From: Thermococcus celericrescens
GTDB lineage: Archaea; Methanobacteriota_B; Thermococci; Thermococcales; Thermococcaceae
Reading direction: 5' to 3'
NCBI RefSeq assembly: GCF_001484195.1
Contig: NZ_LLYW01000031.1
Location: 1 to 42,160, forward strand
DNA length: 42,160 bases
Both the position numbers and the translations under genes were made by a program. This document shows, one piece after another, positions 1 through 9,460 of this stretch (within the stretch, counting starts at the first letter, position 1; the number at the start of each line of letters is the position of its first letter). The notes beneath the pieces were generated by a model. It did no database searches. It saw only the letters and a program-made list of their open reading frames with translations, and had not been told where the DNA came from.

Positions 1-74
1 CCGTGGTCTAGCCTGGTTATGACGCCGCCCTCACACGGCGGAGGTCCGGGGTTCGAACCCCCGCGGGCCCACCA
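1..74 (+). tRNA. tRNA-Val (CAC), 5' end cut by window edge
   Basis: The anticodon arm is CCGCC-CTCACAC-GGCGG, giving anticodon CAC (Val). The T arm is CGGGG-TTCGAAC-CCCCG, and the 3' acceptor strand CGGGCCC is followed by an encoded ACCA. The matching 5' strand would be GGGCCCG, but only its last three bases are in the window, so about four bases are missing on the left. A perfect 9-bp hairpin (79-100) follows at once and may help end the transcript. Confidence 0.93.
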
Positions 75-78
75 TAAG

Positions 79-100
79 AAACTTTGCCTGCGCAAAGTTT
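79..100. repeat. Perfect 9-bp hairpin just after tRNA-Val
   Basis: AAACTTTGC (79-87), loop CTGC, GCAAAGTTT (92-100). It starts five bases after the tRNA CCA. It could be a 3' processing or termination hairpin of the tRNA transcript, or part of the degenerate repeat sequence that fills the spacer up to about 480. No T-tract follows, so the terminator reading is weak. Confidence 0.5.
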
Positions 101-165
101 CATCAAAGTTGGTAGCTCTTCTTGAAGTGCAAGTTCTCTAGAGGTGTTCTACTTGAAATCAATTG

Positions 166-410
166 TTTTGAGTGAGAACTCCTTTAGGGACTCCTTGTAA
201 AGGGGTTTACCCCTAAAAATACGCCCGTAGGGCGTCAAAAGAAAGCAAACCCATTCCAAGGGACTCCTTGCAATTTGTTCTCGCTCAAAAAGGAAGGCCT
301 TAATTTGAAAAACTGGCTTGTAATGACGCCTTTAGCGATGAGCTACGAACTTTTGGTGAAGCTTTTTCCAACTTTTTCCAAAAGCTTGTTTGCCTGCGCG
401 GGGTTTGACC
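166..410. repeat. Degenerate repeat-rich spacer (possible decayed small mobile element)
   Basis: This gene-poor stretch is built from nested repeats. A 14-bp inverted repeat with one mismatch lies at 166-179 and 277-290. A 12-bp exact direct repeat AGGGACTCCTTG lies at 186-197 and 259-270. There are hairpins AGGGG-TTTA-CCCCT (201-214) and CGCCC-GTA-GGGCG (222-234). The order CGCCCG-AGGGCG hairpin, CATTCCAAG, CTCAAA..GAAAGGC, TTTTCC is also found at about 6000-6100 inside the insertion of the pdh operon, which suggests one repeat family. Open frames across it (for example 275-490 plus) show no family and are not called as genes. Confidence 0.5.
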
Positions 411-482
411 AAGTTCGCGTGTTTCTTTGGCAGTACTTCACAAAAATGAAATGGGTTGGGGCGTTATGGTGGGAGCACTGCC

Positions 483-629
483 CTAACTGAGCATTGACCA
501 TCCCATTACCCCAATCAGAACCAGCGTCAATATCAGTACCAGGAGATAAAATATCAGCGCGGCCGTAAAAAATCCAAGTCCGAACTTGAATCCGTCTCCA
601 AACGACAGCCCCTTCTTCTCTTCTCCCAT
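483..629 (-). CDS. Small membrane protein, 48 aa, unknown function
   Basis: A short gene with start ATG at 627-629, an ideal ribosome-binding site (GGAGGTG, five bases before the start) and a TATA-like AAATAAACG about 50 bases upstream (around 674-682). The product begins with a charged, Gly-rich stretch (MGEEKKGLSFGDGFKFG) and then one hydrophobic helix of about 28 residues, ending in WSMLS. This looks like a single-pass membrane peptide with the N-terminus in the cytoplasm. I do not recognise a family. The promoter, ribosome-binding site and coherent transmembrane helix argue that it is real rather than chance. It stands alone between the tRNA-Val spacer and the tRNA-Phe/Gly unit. Confidence 0.6.
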   Translation of the reverse strand: MGEEKKGLSFGDGFKFGLGFFTAALIFYLLVLILTLVLIGVMGWSMLS

Positions 630-747
630 GGTGCACCTCCCCATTTCTCTGTGTGGCTACCCAGACACACATGCGTTTATTTCTTTTGAAGGATTACTTT
701 AATGGCTAATAAATCTTCCGCTTCAGGTTTAACGCGGAGAACGGTAC

Positions 748-894
748 CAATGGAAGTTAGATTGGATATCTTTGGGCTGACCCCAGAAGAGGCTGTAGAG
801 CCAAACCTGAAACTTCATGATGTGCTCCAGAGTCCGATCGCCCGAAAAGGATATTCTGGGTGAGGAAGTTCCAGAAATCATCGTAAACCCGGAA
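748..894 (+). pseudogene. Possible gene remnant ending at tRNA-Gly
   Basis: From the ATG at about 751 a short frame reads MEVRLDIFGLTPEEAVEP and so on, and stops after about 37 codons. Continuing in another frame gives a plausible acidic tail (GEEVPEIIVNPEW) that runs into the tRNA-Gly gene. This may be a decayed fragment of a small protein gene. No family is recognised, and 630-894 otherwise shows only the promoter of the small membrane protein. Confidence 0.22.
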
Positions 895-972
895 TGGTGC
901 GGTGGCCGGGATTTGAACCCGGGTCACCGGCTTGGAAGGCCGGTGTCCTAGACCAGGCTAGACTACCACCGC
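895..972 (-). tRNA. tRNA-Gly (TCC)
   Basis: Read on the minus strand the acceptor is GCGGTGG pairing CCACCGC, followed by A and an encoded CCA (895-897). The anticodon loop CTTCCAA gives TCC (Gly), closed by CCGGC/GCCGG. It lies 10 bp downstream of tRNA-Phe on the same strand and is probably co-transcribed with it. Confidence 0.95.
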
Positions 973-982
973 ACGCGAGAAG

Positions 983-1059
983 TGGTGGGGCGAGGGGGAT
1001 TTGAACCCCCGACACCCGGATCTTCAGTCCGGCGCTCTCCCAGGCTGAGCTACCGCCCC
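983..1059 (-). tRNA. tRNA-Phe (GAA)
   Basis: On the minus strand the acceptor is GGGGCGG (1053-1059) pairing TCGCCCC, with encoded ACCA at 983-986. The anticodon loop CTGAAGA gives GAA (Phe), closed by CCGGA/TCCGG. It is the first gene of a two-tRNA unit (Phe-Gly) with a clear TATA box upstream. Confidence 0.95.
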
Positions 1060-1085
1060 ACGCCCAAAGATAAGGGGCAGGCAGA

Positions 1086-1097
1086 GATTTATAAATC
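1086..1097 (-). promoter_or_regulatory. TATA box of the tRNA-Phe/tRNA-Gly unit
   Basis: GATTTATAAATC, centred about 32 bp upstream of the tRNA-Phe 5' end, which is the expected archaeal spacing. Confidence 0.8.
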
Positions 1098-1148
1098 TTG
1101 CGGTGGGCCGGGGCGACACTGCACTGCTGTGGGGATTTTGAGCGGACG

Positions 1149-1864
1149 TCATATCTTGGGCTTAACCGCGTAAACAGTCCTGTCCTCGCCGATGGCCTCA
1201 ATCAGACCACGATGGCGCCGCACACAGCTCTCACACTCGCCGCAGTGTATCGGCTTTCCGTCCTCGGTGAAGCCCTTCGGCATGTAGCAGGAGTTGGAGT
1301 ACTCGTACTTCGCGTCTAGCTCCTTCAAAAGCCTCGCTATTCCCTTCTTGTCGAGGTCTATGAGCGGTGCAACGACCCTCACATCGGCCATTGTGCCGTA
1401 CTTCAGCATCTCGTTCATCCTCTCCACGAACTCAGGGGTGTTGTCCGGGAAGGTGGCTCCCTCCTCGGCGTTGAATCCGACTATTATGTCCCCGCCGCCG
1501 AGCGCATCTAGGAGCGAGGCGGCAGCGCTTATGAGGACAACGTTTCTCGCCGGAACCCAGACGCTCTTGGCCGTCTCCTGCGCAACGCTCATGTCCTCAA
1601 GCTCCTCGGCGGTAACCTTCGGCGTTTCCCCTCCAACGAGGGTTGTTCCCCTCAGCTTCGAAAACTCCTCAAGGAAGTTGAGCCGTACCACCTTCAGCGG
1701 AACGTCCAGTTCCTTCGAGAAGAACTCTGCCACCCTGTTCGTGACCCTCTCCTCGTTGCTTCCGTAGTTCACGGTGAGCATTATGACCTCATCGTAGTTC
1801 CTCTTCGCCCAGTACAGGCAGGCGGTGCTATCAAGTCCGCCGCTGAAAAGAACTACCGCGCGCT

Positions 1865-1868
<4 letters not shown>
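1149..1868 (-). CDS. queC: 7-cyano-7-deazaguanine synthase QueC
   Basis: QueC turns 7-carboxy-7-deazaguanine into preQ0 using ATP and ammonia. In archaea preQ0 is the precursor of archaeosine in the tRNA D-loop. The 239-aa protein opens with the PP-loop ATPase motif ([17 protein letters not shown]) and ends with the family's zinc cysteine cluster (SCYMPKG, then HCGECESC). Length and domain order are normal. The ATG overlaps the vapC stop codon in an ATGA arrangement, so translation is probably coupled to the toxin-antitoxin pair upstream. That is an unusual partner for a tRNA-modification gene. The function follows from the motifs and the partner is seen directly; any functional link is inference. 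Confidence 0.96.
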
Positions 1869-2505
<637 letters not shown>

Positions 2506-2516
2506 TCACCATAGTA

Positions 2517-2534
2517 TAGTAGACTTTTCTACTA
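2517..2534. promoter_or_regulatory. Inverted repeat upstream of vapB, likely VapBC operator
   Basis: TAGTAGA-CTTT-TCTACTA, a perfect 7-bp inverted repeat with a 4-bp spacer, 18 bp before the vapB start. The ATAGTA word also recurs at 2498-2516. The position overlaps the expected transcription start, as in other autoregulated AbrB-type antitoxin operons. Binding by VapBC is inference. Confidence 0.6.
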
Positions 2535-2548
2535 GATAACTCTTTCGC

Positions 2549-3451
2549 TCACTCTAGGGCCATCCCCACTATCTCCTCCACGCTCGAAAACCCTTCTTCC
2601 TCTAGGTATCTCTCAATGCCCACACTTATCTCTCTGAAAACCTTCCAGCCGCGGATGGAGACTGTGGTCCCTATCTGAAGGGCTGAAGCCCCAGCTAGGA
2701 GGAACTCAACGGCGTCCTGCCATGTAGTTATTCCTCCGATACCAATCACCGGAATGTCAAGCGTCCTTGCGAGGTCGTACACAGCTCTTAACGCCACGGG
2801 CTTCACCCCAGGCCCCGAATAGCCGCCGACACGGTTGCTGAGGATGGGCCTCCTCGCGTATACGTCAATCGCCACAGCCTTCAGCGTGTTTATCGCCGAA
2901 ACCGCATCCGCCTCAGCTTTTTCCGCCGCTGCACCGAGCTTCGTTATGTCGTCTATGTTCGGGGTCAGCTTTGCTATGACTGGTTTGTCCGTTGCGTCTT
3001 TCACGGCTTTAACGACTTCATAGACGTTCTCCGGCTTCTGGCCGATCTCCATGCCGTAGCCCTTCGCGTGGGGACAGCTGAGGTTCAGCTCGAAGGCATC
3101 AGCAACCTCGCTCAGCTTCTCCGCGAGAAAGGCGAACTCCTCCGGCGTTCCTCCGAAGATGGAAACTATGAGCGGAAAGTCGAAGGTGTAACCCTCGACC
3201 ATCTCGAGGAAACCCCTCCAGCCTGGGTTCGGTAGGCCCATCGCGTTTACCAGGCCATAGGGAAGCTCTACGATTGTGGGGTTGTCGTAGCCCTTCCTCG
3301 GTTCGATTCCGATTGATTTGGTGACCACCCCTCCGGCGCCCTCCTCGTGCGCTCTAATCCATTGTTCGGGGACCTTGTCGTTTATTCCGGATGCGAGAAT
3401 GAGCGGGTTCTCAAATCTGATTCCGAAAAGCTCGACCTCAAGGCTCGCCAT
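2549..3451 (-). CDS. pyrD: Dihydroorotate dehydrogenase, catalytic subunit (class 1)
   Basis: A 300-aa flavoprotein of pyrimidine synthesis that oxidises dihydroorotate to orotate. It shows the FMN TIM-barrel features of class 1: LILASGINDK near the N-terminus, the substrate loop NAMGLPNPG, the Cys-active-site segment FELNLSCPH (class 1 enzymes use Cys as base) and the FMN phosphate motif GIGGITTWQDAVEFLLAGASA. Cytosolic. The ATG at 3449-3451 follows a GAGGTG ribosome-binding site. The SRP RNA gene lies directly upstream on the same strand. pyrH, another pyrimidine gene, is at 7639 on the opposite strand. Confidence 0.95.
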   Translation of the reverse strand: MASLEVELFGIRFENPLILASGINDKVPEQWIRAHEEGAGGVVTKSIGIEPRKGYDNPTIVELPYGLVNAMGLPNPGWRGFLEMVEGYTFDFPLIVSIFGGTPEEFAFLAEKLSEVADAFELNLSCPHAKGYGMEIGQKPENVYEVVKAVKDATDKPVIAKLTPNIDDITKLGAAAEKAEADAVSAINTLKAVAIDVYARRPILSNRVGGYSGPGVKPVALRAVYDLARTLDIPVIGIGGITTWQDAVEFLLAGASALQIGTTVSIRGWKVFREISVGIERYLEEEGFSSVEEIVGMALE

Positions 3452-3519
3452 ATAAACACCTCAAATGCAAAAAGAGCGATCTGGCTAATAAGGTTTTGCT
3501 TTCCAAGCATCAGGCTCTG

Positions 3520-3539
3520 TCAGAAAAGTTTCCTTTAGT
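3520..3539 (-). terminator. T-rich tract after SRP RNA
   Basis: On the minus strand the RNA end is followed by ACTAAAGGAAACTTTTCTGA. The short T-run just after the closing helix is the likely transcription end point. Confidence 0.45.
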
Positions 3540-3857
3540 GGCGGCGGGCGCGCCCGGGGGTGGGAACCCTCCACCGCCCGTTTCCACCGGGGCTCGCTCA
3601 CCCCCGCTACCCCACGAGCGCCGAACGTCCCGCCTACCGCTGCTCCCTTCCGGGCCTGGCGGGGTTCGGCGGGCAAAGGGCGTTAGTCCGGCCCTCCAGC
3701 CGGACCCCGCCCACCGCCGGCCCCGTGGGACGAGGGATCACCGTTGTGCCCCGGCTTCCGCGGGCGGCTTTGGGAACCGCCCCCCGGGCTTCGGCCCCGG
3801 CATATCGACGGTTTCCGGTTGCAGGGGACGCCGAACCCCCCGGCCTAGCCCGCCGCC
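3540..3857 (-). ncRNA. Signal recognition particle RNA (7S RNA)
   Basis: This very GC-rich stretch of about 318 bases carries the hallmark SRP54-binding helix 8 on the minus strand (CAGGCCCGGAAGGGAGCAGC, around 3640-3660). The 5' end GGCGGCGGGC pairs with the 3' end GCCCGCCGCC, closing the long helix 5 as in archaeal SRP RNAs. The 5' domain also resembles that of Pyrococcus 7S RNA. A TATA box lies 27 bp upstream of the 5' end and a T-rich tract follows the 3' end. Open frames in this stretch are by-products of GC content. Ends are placed by pairing and are good to a few bases. Confidence 0.95.
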
Positions 3858-3877
3858 AGCTAACTTATCCTCCACCT

Positions 3878-3889
3878 GATATATAAAGC
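3878..3889 (-). promoter_or_regulatory. TATA box of the SRP RNA gene
   Basis: On the minus strand GCTTTATATATC, about 27 bp upstream of the predicted RNA 5' end at 3857. Confidence 0.8.
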
Positions 3890-3929
3890 TTTGGTAATCC
3901 CTGAAACCAAAGGTGAAGAACCTTCGGAT

Positions 3930-3942
3930 TGAAAAATTTTCA
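3930..3942. promoter_or_regulatory. FL11-type (Lrp family) operator at the pdh promoter
   Basis: TGAAA-AAT-TTTCA is a perfect match to the 13-bp consensus TGAAA-WWW-TTTCA described for the Pyrococcus feast/famine regulator FL11. It abuts and partly overlaps the TATA element of the pdh operon (CATAAATGC, 3941-3949), a placement that would block TBP/TFB binding. A close FL11 homologue is encoded at 30429 in this window. The match is seen directly; regulation is inference. Confidence 0.7.
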
Positions 3943-3979
3943 TAAATGCATGAACGAATAGGTGCATGGGTGATACACC

Positions 3980-5424
3980 ATGCGCTTAACTGAGCATCCT
4001 GTTCTGCGTTTTGAGCGTGGCAGGGAGGTTACAATATACTTTGAAGGACGGCCGATCAAGGCATACGGGGGGGAAACGATAGCGACGGCCCTTCACGCCG
4101 CTGGAATCAGGGTTCTAAACTACTCCGCCAACGAGAGACGCCCAAGGGGTCTCTTCTGCGCCATCGGCAAATGCTCCTCGTGTCTGATGGTCGTGAACGG
4201 AATCCCGAACGTCAGAACCTGCATAACCCTCGTCGAGGACGGCATGAGGATCGAACCCCAGCGCGGAAAGGCCAAGTTGCCGAAGGAAGCAAAGCCGCCT
4301 GAGTTCAAGGACGCAAAGGTCGTCAGGGCGGACGTCGTTATAGTGGGCGGCGGTCCAGCCGGCCTAATGGCAGCTATCCACGCGGCTGACGCAGGAGCGA
4401 GCGTCGTTCTTCTTGATGAGAACCCCATGCTCGGCGGCCAGCTCGTCAAGCAGACCCACAAGTTCTTCGGCAAGCGCGAGCAGTTCGCGGGAGTCAGGGG
4501 CGTGGAGATAGCCAAAATTCTTGAGGATGAAGCCAGGAAGAGGGAGAACGTTGAAATCTTCCTTGAAACGTCCGCCGTTGGCATCTTTCAGGAGGGCGAC
4601 GAGAAGCTCGTCCTGGCCGTCAAGAACAACCGCGAGCTGATAGAGTTCCGCGGAAGGGCGGTTATCGTGGCAACCGGCGCGATGGAGAAGATGATACCAT
4701 TCGAGAACAACGATTTACCGGGGATCTACGGTGCCGGCGCGATTCAGACGCTCATGAACACTTACGGCGTCAAGCCCGGTGATAAGGTTCTAATCGTTGG
4801 AGCCGGAAACGTGGGACTTATTCTGGCGTATCAGCTCATTCAGGCCGGCGTTGAGGTGAAGGCGATAGTCGAGGCCATGCCGAAGGTCGGCGGCTACTTC
4901 GTCCACGCGGCCAAGGTTAGGCGCCTGGGCGTTCCGATACTCACGAGACACACCATCTGCGCGCCGAGGGCAGGGAGAAGGTCGAAAGGGCAATCGTTGC
5001 CCAGCTCGATGAGAACTGGCGGGTCATCCCCGGAACGGAGAGAACCTTTGAGGTTGACGTCATAGCACTCGCAGTCGGTCTGAGGCCCAGCATCGAGCTC
5101 CTCCACCAGGCCGGCTGTCAGATAATGTACGTCCGCGAGCTCAGCGGGCACGTGGCTGTCCGCGACGAGTGGATGGAGACTACCGTTAGGGGAATCTTTG
5201 TTGCCGGAGACTCGGCCGGGATAGAGGAGGCAACGACCGCAATGCTCGAGGGCAAGGTGGCCGGAATTGCAGCCGCGCTGCGGCTGGGCATAGCGGACGA
5301 GGGCTGGCTCAGGGAGATGGAGAAGGCCCAGAAAGACCTCCTGGAGTTCCGCTCCGGGCCCTTTGGCAGGCATGTGCTCGAGGGCATAAAGAAGGCCCTT
5401 ATTGGAGGTGTCGCCAGTGAGTGA
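3980..5424 (+). pseudogene. pdhA: L-proline dehydrogenase alpha subunit PdhA, one-base frameshift
   Basis: This is the alpha subunit of the four-subunit dye-linked L-proline dehydrogenase (pdhAFXB type): an FAD/NAD-binding protein that passes electrons from the proline-oxidising beta subunit. The N-terminus is a Fer2_4-type [2Fe-2S] domain with its cysteines (CAIGKCSSC, then a fourth Cys about 14 residues on). The FAD motif VVIVGGGPAGLMAA and a second Rossmann motif VLIVGAGNVG follow. The frame breaks after RRLGVPILTRHTI: at about 4958 one base is missing, and the rest (REKVERAIVAQ through EGKVAGIAAALR) continues in another frame to 5424. With the base restored it would be about 481 aa, the normal length. 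It may be a true inactivating mutation or a sequencing error. The start ATG follows GGTGAT. Confidence 0.85.
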
Positions 5425-5923
5425 AATCCCTGCCTACCTCAGAAACGGTTACATCACCCCTGAGGAGCTTGAAAAGTTCATCCCCCTGCCGAGCGAGGAG
5501 AGGCTCAGAAAAAGGCCCGTCGCCGTTCCGGAGTGCCCGCAGGAGATACCCTGCGCCCCGTGCAGGGAGATATGTCCTACGGGAGCTATAAGCATGCCCA
5601 CCCCGAACGATCTGCCGATAGTCGATTACGACAAGTGCATTGGCTGCTCCCTCTGCGTCCAGATCTGCCCCGGTTTGGCCTTCTTCATGGTGCACTACGT
5701 CGGCGGCAAGGCGAGGATAACGATGCCCCACGAACTCCTTCCGGTTCCCGAGAAGGGCGAAGAAGTCGTTCTTCTCAACAGGGTCGGCGAGCCTGTTGGA
5801 AAGGGGAAGGTGCTCACGATCGTGCCGAGGGAGAAGAGCAAGGGAGACACGCCGATAATCATCGTAGAGGTGCCGATAGAGCTGGCCTGGGACGTCAGGG
5901 CGGTTAGGGTGGTGAGAGAATGA
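5417..5923 (+). CDS. pdhF: Proline dehydrogenase gamma subunit PdhF (ferredoxin-like)
   Basis: A 168-aa iron-sulphur electron carrier, matching the roughly 19-kDa gamma subunit of the PdhAFXB complex. Two cysteine groups are visible: CPQEIPCAPCREICP, and a classic ferredoxin motif CIGCSLCVQICP. Together they can hold two [4Fe-4S] clusters. The C-terminal third has no cysteines. I place the start at GTG 5417 because GGAGGTG sits six bases before it; an in-frame TTG lies at 5402. It overlaps the end of pdhA. Its last codons have been altered: without the 206-bp insertion the protein would end VVRGD instead of VVRE. Confidence 0.85.
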   Translation: MSEIPAYLRNGYITPEELEKFIPLPSEERLRKRPVAVPECPQEIPCAPCREICPTGAISMPTPNDLPIVDYDKCIGCSLCVQICPGLAFFMVHYVGGKARITMPHELLPVPEKGEEVVLLNRVGEPVGKGKVLTIVPREKSKGDTPIIIVEVPIELAWDVRAVRVVRE

Positions 5924-6124
5924 AAATCCAGCGTATTTGGACCGGAGAGCCATTGGAAAGCGGAGATTTCAGAGAGGTTCGCAGTCTTACCGCGCCCGAA
6001 GGGCGCATTCCAAGTGCGAACACTCAAAGAAAGGCATTGAGTCACGCTCTCACACCTACCGGAGCGAGTTGTAGAGTAAAAACTTTTCCGCCAGCGCTTG
6101 CGCAAGCAAGGGCTGTGGTGAGAG
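5909..6124. mobile_element. 206-bp insertion with 10-bp direct repeat between pdhF and pdhX
   Basis: GTGGTGAGAG occurs exactly at 5909-5918 and 6115-6124. Removing one copy plus the 196 bp between them joins the flanks so that pdhF reads on in frame to a TGA at 6130-6132, two bases before the pdhX ATG. That is the tight spacing seen elsewhere in the operon. The segment has no convincing gene. It has two hairpins, GCGCCC-GAA-GGGCGC and the palindrome GCTTGCGCAAGC near its right end, plus words shared with the repeat spacer at 166-410. It looks like a small non-autonomous element with target-site duplication. Clear terminal inverted repeats are not visible. Confidence 0.65.
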
Positions 6125-6133
6125 GTGATTGAA

Positions 6134-6398
6134 ATGGGGGAAAAGAAAATCGTCTGTCGCTGTAACGACGTCACCGTTGAGGAAATTGAGGCGCTCATCG
6201 ATTCCGGCGTCACTGACATCGAGGAGCTCAAGAGGCTTCTCCGCATAGGAATGGGCCCCTGTCAGGGAAGGACTTGTATTCCTATAGTGCTGTCGATCCT
6301 CGCGAGGAAAACTGGAAAGAGGCAGGAGGAGATACCGCTTCCAAAGGCGAGGGTCCCCACGAGGCCCGTTCGCGTAGAGGTCATAGTGGGTGGTGCCG

Positions 6399-6406
<8 letters not shown>
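6134..6406 (+). CDS. pdhX: Proline dehydrogenase delta subunit PdhX (BFD-type [2Fe-2S])
   Basis: A 90-aa BFD-like protein with CRCNDVT near the start and GPCQGRTC about 40 residues later, the Cys-X-Cys and Cys-X4-Cys pairs that hold a [2Fe-2S] cluster. This is the small subunit of the four-subunit proline dehydrogenase. The start ATG 6134 has GAGGTG six bases before it; an in-frame GTG lies at 6125. It overlaps pdhB by eight bases. The insertion upstream separates it from pdhF by about 200 bp, so translational coupling with pdhF is probably lost. The same domain is fused to the C-terminus of the alpha subunit of the second locus (25045-26535). Confidence 0.86.
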
Positions 6407-8316
<1,910 letters not shown>

Positions 8317-8342
8317 GGTTTCTTTTTATCATCCCCTTCTCA

Positions 8343-9374
8343 TTAGGCGTCCTCTTCAGAAGATAGGGGCAATAATCGTGATGTCGATTTTAACAAATCT
8401 TCCACCGCGTTTACTGCGGTATTTAAATTACCCAGTTCCAAATCTTCTTCGGGTATACCCCATTCATCAGGGTATCTACTGCTAGCTTCATATTTGGACA
8501 AACATATATGCAAAGGAATCGCTAGTATTGGTTTGACAGAATCTATTACTGCCTGAAAAACTATATCAACATCCAGCTTAGAGAAGCTCTCAGGAAACAC
8601 TACCCCTGCCAAATTCTCGATATTTTCTGGGGTTAGATTAACGTCAGTCTTTAGTCTCTCAAACTCCCCCTCTAATTGTTTTGACAACCCAAGATACTCT
8701 TTTGATGTTGCTTTCAAACAGGGATACTTAGGGCTCCTTAAGTGTCTATTCTTCTCCTTTTTATCCTTCGTTATGTGGACTTGTTGCACATTACTTTCCG
8801 TTTCTGGAAGGTCAGAGGAGGGGTTATCTGATACGTCCTCGAATAATGAGATTATGATTTTAAAAGAGTCTTGGACAAATGCTTTCTCATTGTCGCTTAA
8901 ATGTACATTTCCATTTTCAATGGCATAATTAATATCCTCAGCCATTCGTTTAAACAAAAGTATCATGTATTCCTTCATTCGTCCATATGTATATTCTCTT
9001 GAGAGTTCTGCTATGTAATTAAAAAATCCCCCAAAGCCATGTCCAAATGCCTTGGGGCGGGTATAATTCCTAGAGCGCTTTAAAAGGGAAACACATTTTC
9101 CATATCCTGCCTTTCTGTCTTCTTGTTCCCTAATAAATGATGACAATCCGATCATTCCACTTATGAATGTTGAAAGGAAATAAGCTTTTAGTGTCTTCTC
9201 GCATGCCTGTTGCAGAGAGTAAATTACTCTAGCTCTCATCTCACTTTCCAATTCGGACGGCACATGTTCTAGGGTATTTAAGATAATCTTAGCCAGCTCT
9301 AGATCCGCATTCGCCTTATCAAGTAGCTTACTGGAGATTTCAATAGTGCTATATACAGATGGATTCTTACTCAT
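8343..9374 (-). CDS. HEPN-domain protein, AT-rich, possible toxin/defence gene
   Basis: A 343-aa protein of unknown role. The N-terminal region (residues about 18-70) reads as a HEPN helical domain: KANADLELAKIIL, then YSLQQACEKTLKAYFLS. An R-X5-H motif (R106-PKAFG-H112) fits the RX4-6H signature of HEPN ribonucleases, though it sits further on than usual. The second half is charged, with a Ser/Glu-rich linker around residues 180-200, and has no recognised domain. Base composition is much more AT-rich than the neighbours, and the gene has replaced most of an ion-channel-like gene whose end remains at 9470. That points to recent acquisition. No nucleotidyltransferase partner is adjacent. The TATA box lies about 22-34 bp before the ATG, so the transcript is probably leaderless. 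RNase activity is inference. Confidence 0.7.
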   Translation of the reverse strand: MSKNPSVYSTIEISSKLLDKANADLELAKIILNTLEHVPSELESEMRARVIYSLQQACEKTLKAYFLSTFISGMIGLSSFIREQEDRKAGYGKCVSLLKRSRNYTRPKAFGHGFGGFFNYIAELSREYTYGRMKEYMILLFKRMAEDINYAIENGNVHLSDNEKAFVQDSFKIIISLFEDVSDNPSSDLPETESNVQQVHITKDKKEKNRHLRSPKYPCLKATSKEYLGLSKQLEGEFERLKTDVNLTPENIENLAGVVFPESFSKLDVDIVFQAVIDSVKPILAIPLHICLSKYEASSRYPDEWGIPEEDLELGNLNTAVNAVEDLLKSTSRLLPLSSEEDA

Positions 9375-9395
9375 AGTGGGGTAATATGTTGCAAA

Positions 9396-9408
9396 TTATA
9401 TATTTAAA
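9396..9408 (-). promoter_or_regulatory. TATA box of the HEPN gene
   Basis: On the minus strand ATTTAAATATATAA, 22-34 bp upstream of the ATG, predicting a leaderless transcript. It lies between two copies of TGTTGCA, on the AT-rich side of the junction. Confidence 0.6.
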
Positions 9409-9460
9409 TGTTCTGTTGCACTATCAGTAGTTTCATTAGATGAGGATTTCTTGTACATAG

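Noticed and set aside
166-290. CRISPR-like repeat at the tRNA-Val spacer
   Set aside because: Only two copies of a 12-bp word with no regular spacing or repeat length; not an array. No CRISPR array or cas gene was seen anywhere in the window.
275-490. Plus-strand open frame of 71 codons and an overlapping minus-strand frame 343-672
   Set aside because: They run through the repeat-rich spacer and the small membrane-protein gene, have no good ribosome-binding site and show no family. The words inside are repeat sequence.
1-500. Integrated virus or plasmid at tRNA-Val
   Set aside because: No integrase fragment or second partial tRNA copy is seen in the window; the repeats alone are not enough.
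3496-3886. Open frames on both strands across 3485-3886
   Set aside because: They lie inside the SRP RNA gene. High GC content keeps frames open; the RNA motif and helix ends explain the stretch fully.
5920-6132. 70-codon plus-strand frame between pdhF and pdhX
   Set aside because: It coincides with the inserted segment and its end (VVRGD) is simply the displaced ancestral end of pdhF. No family and no conserved features.
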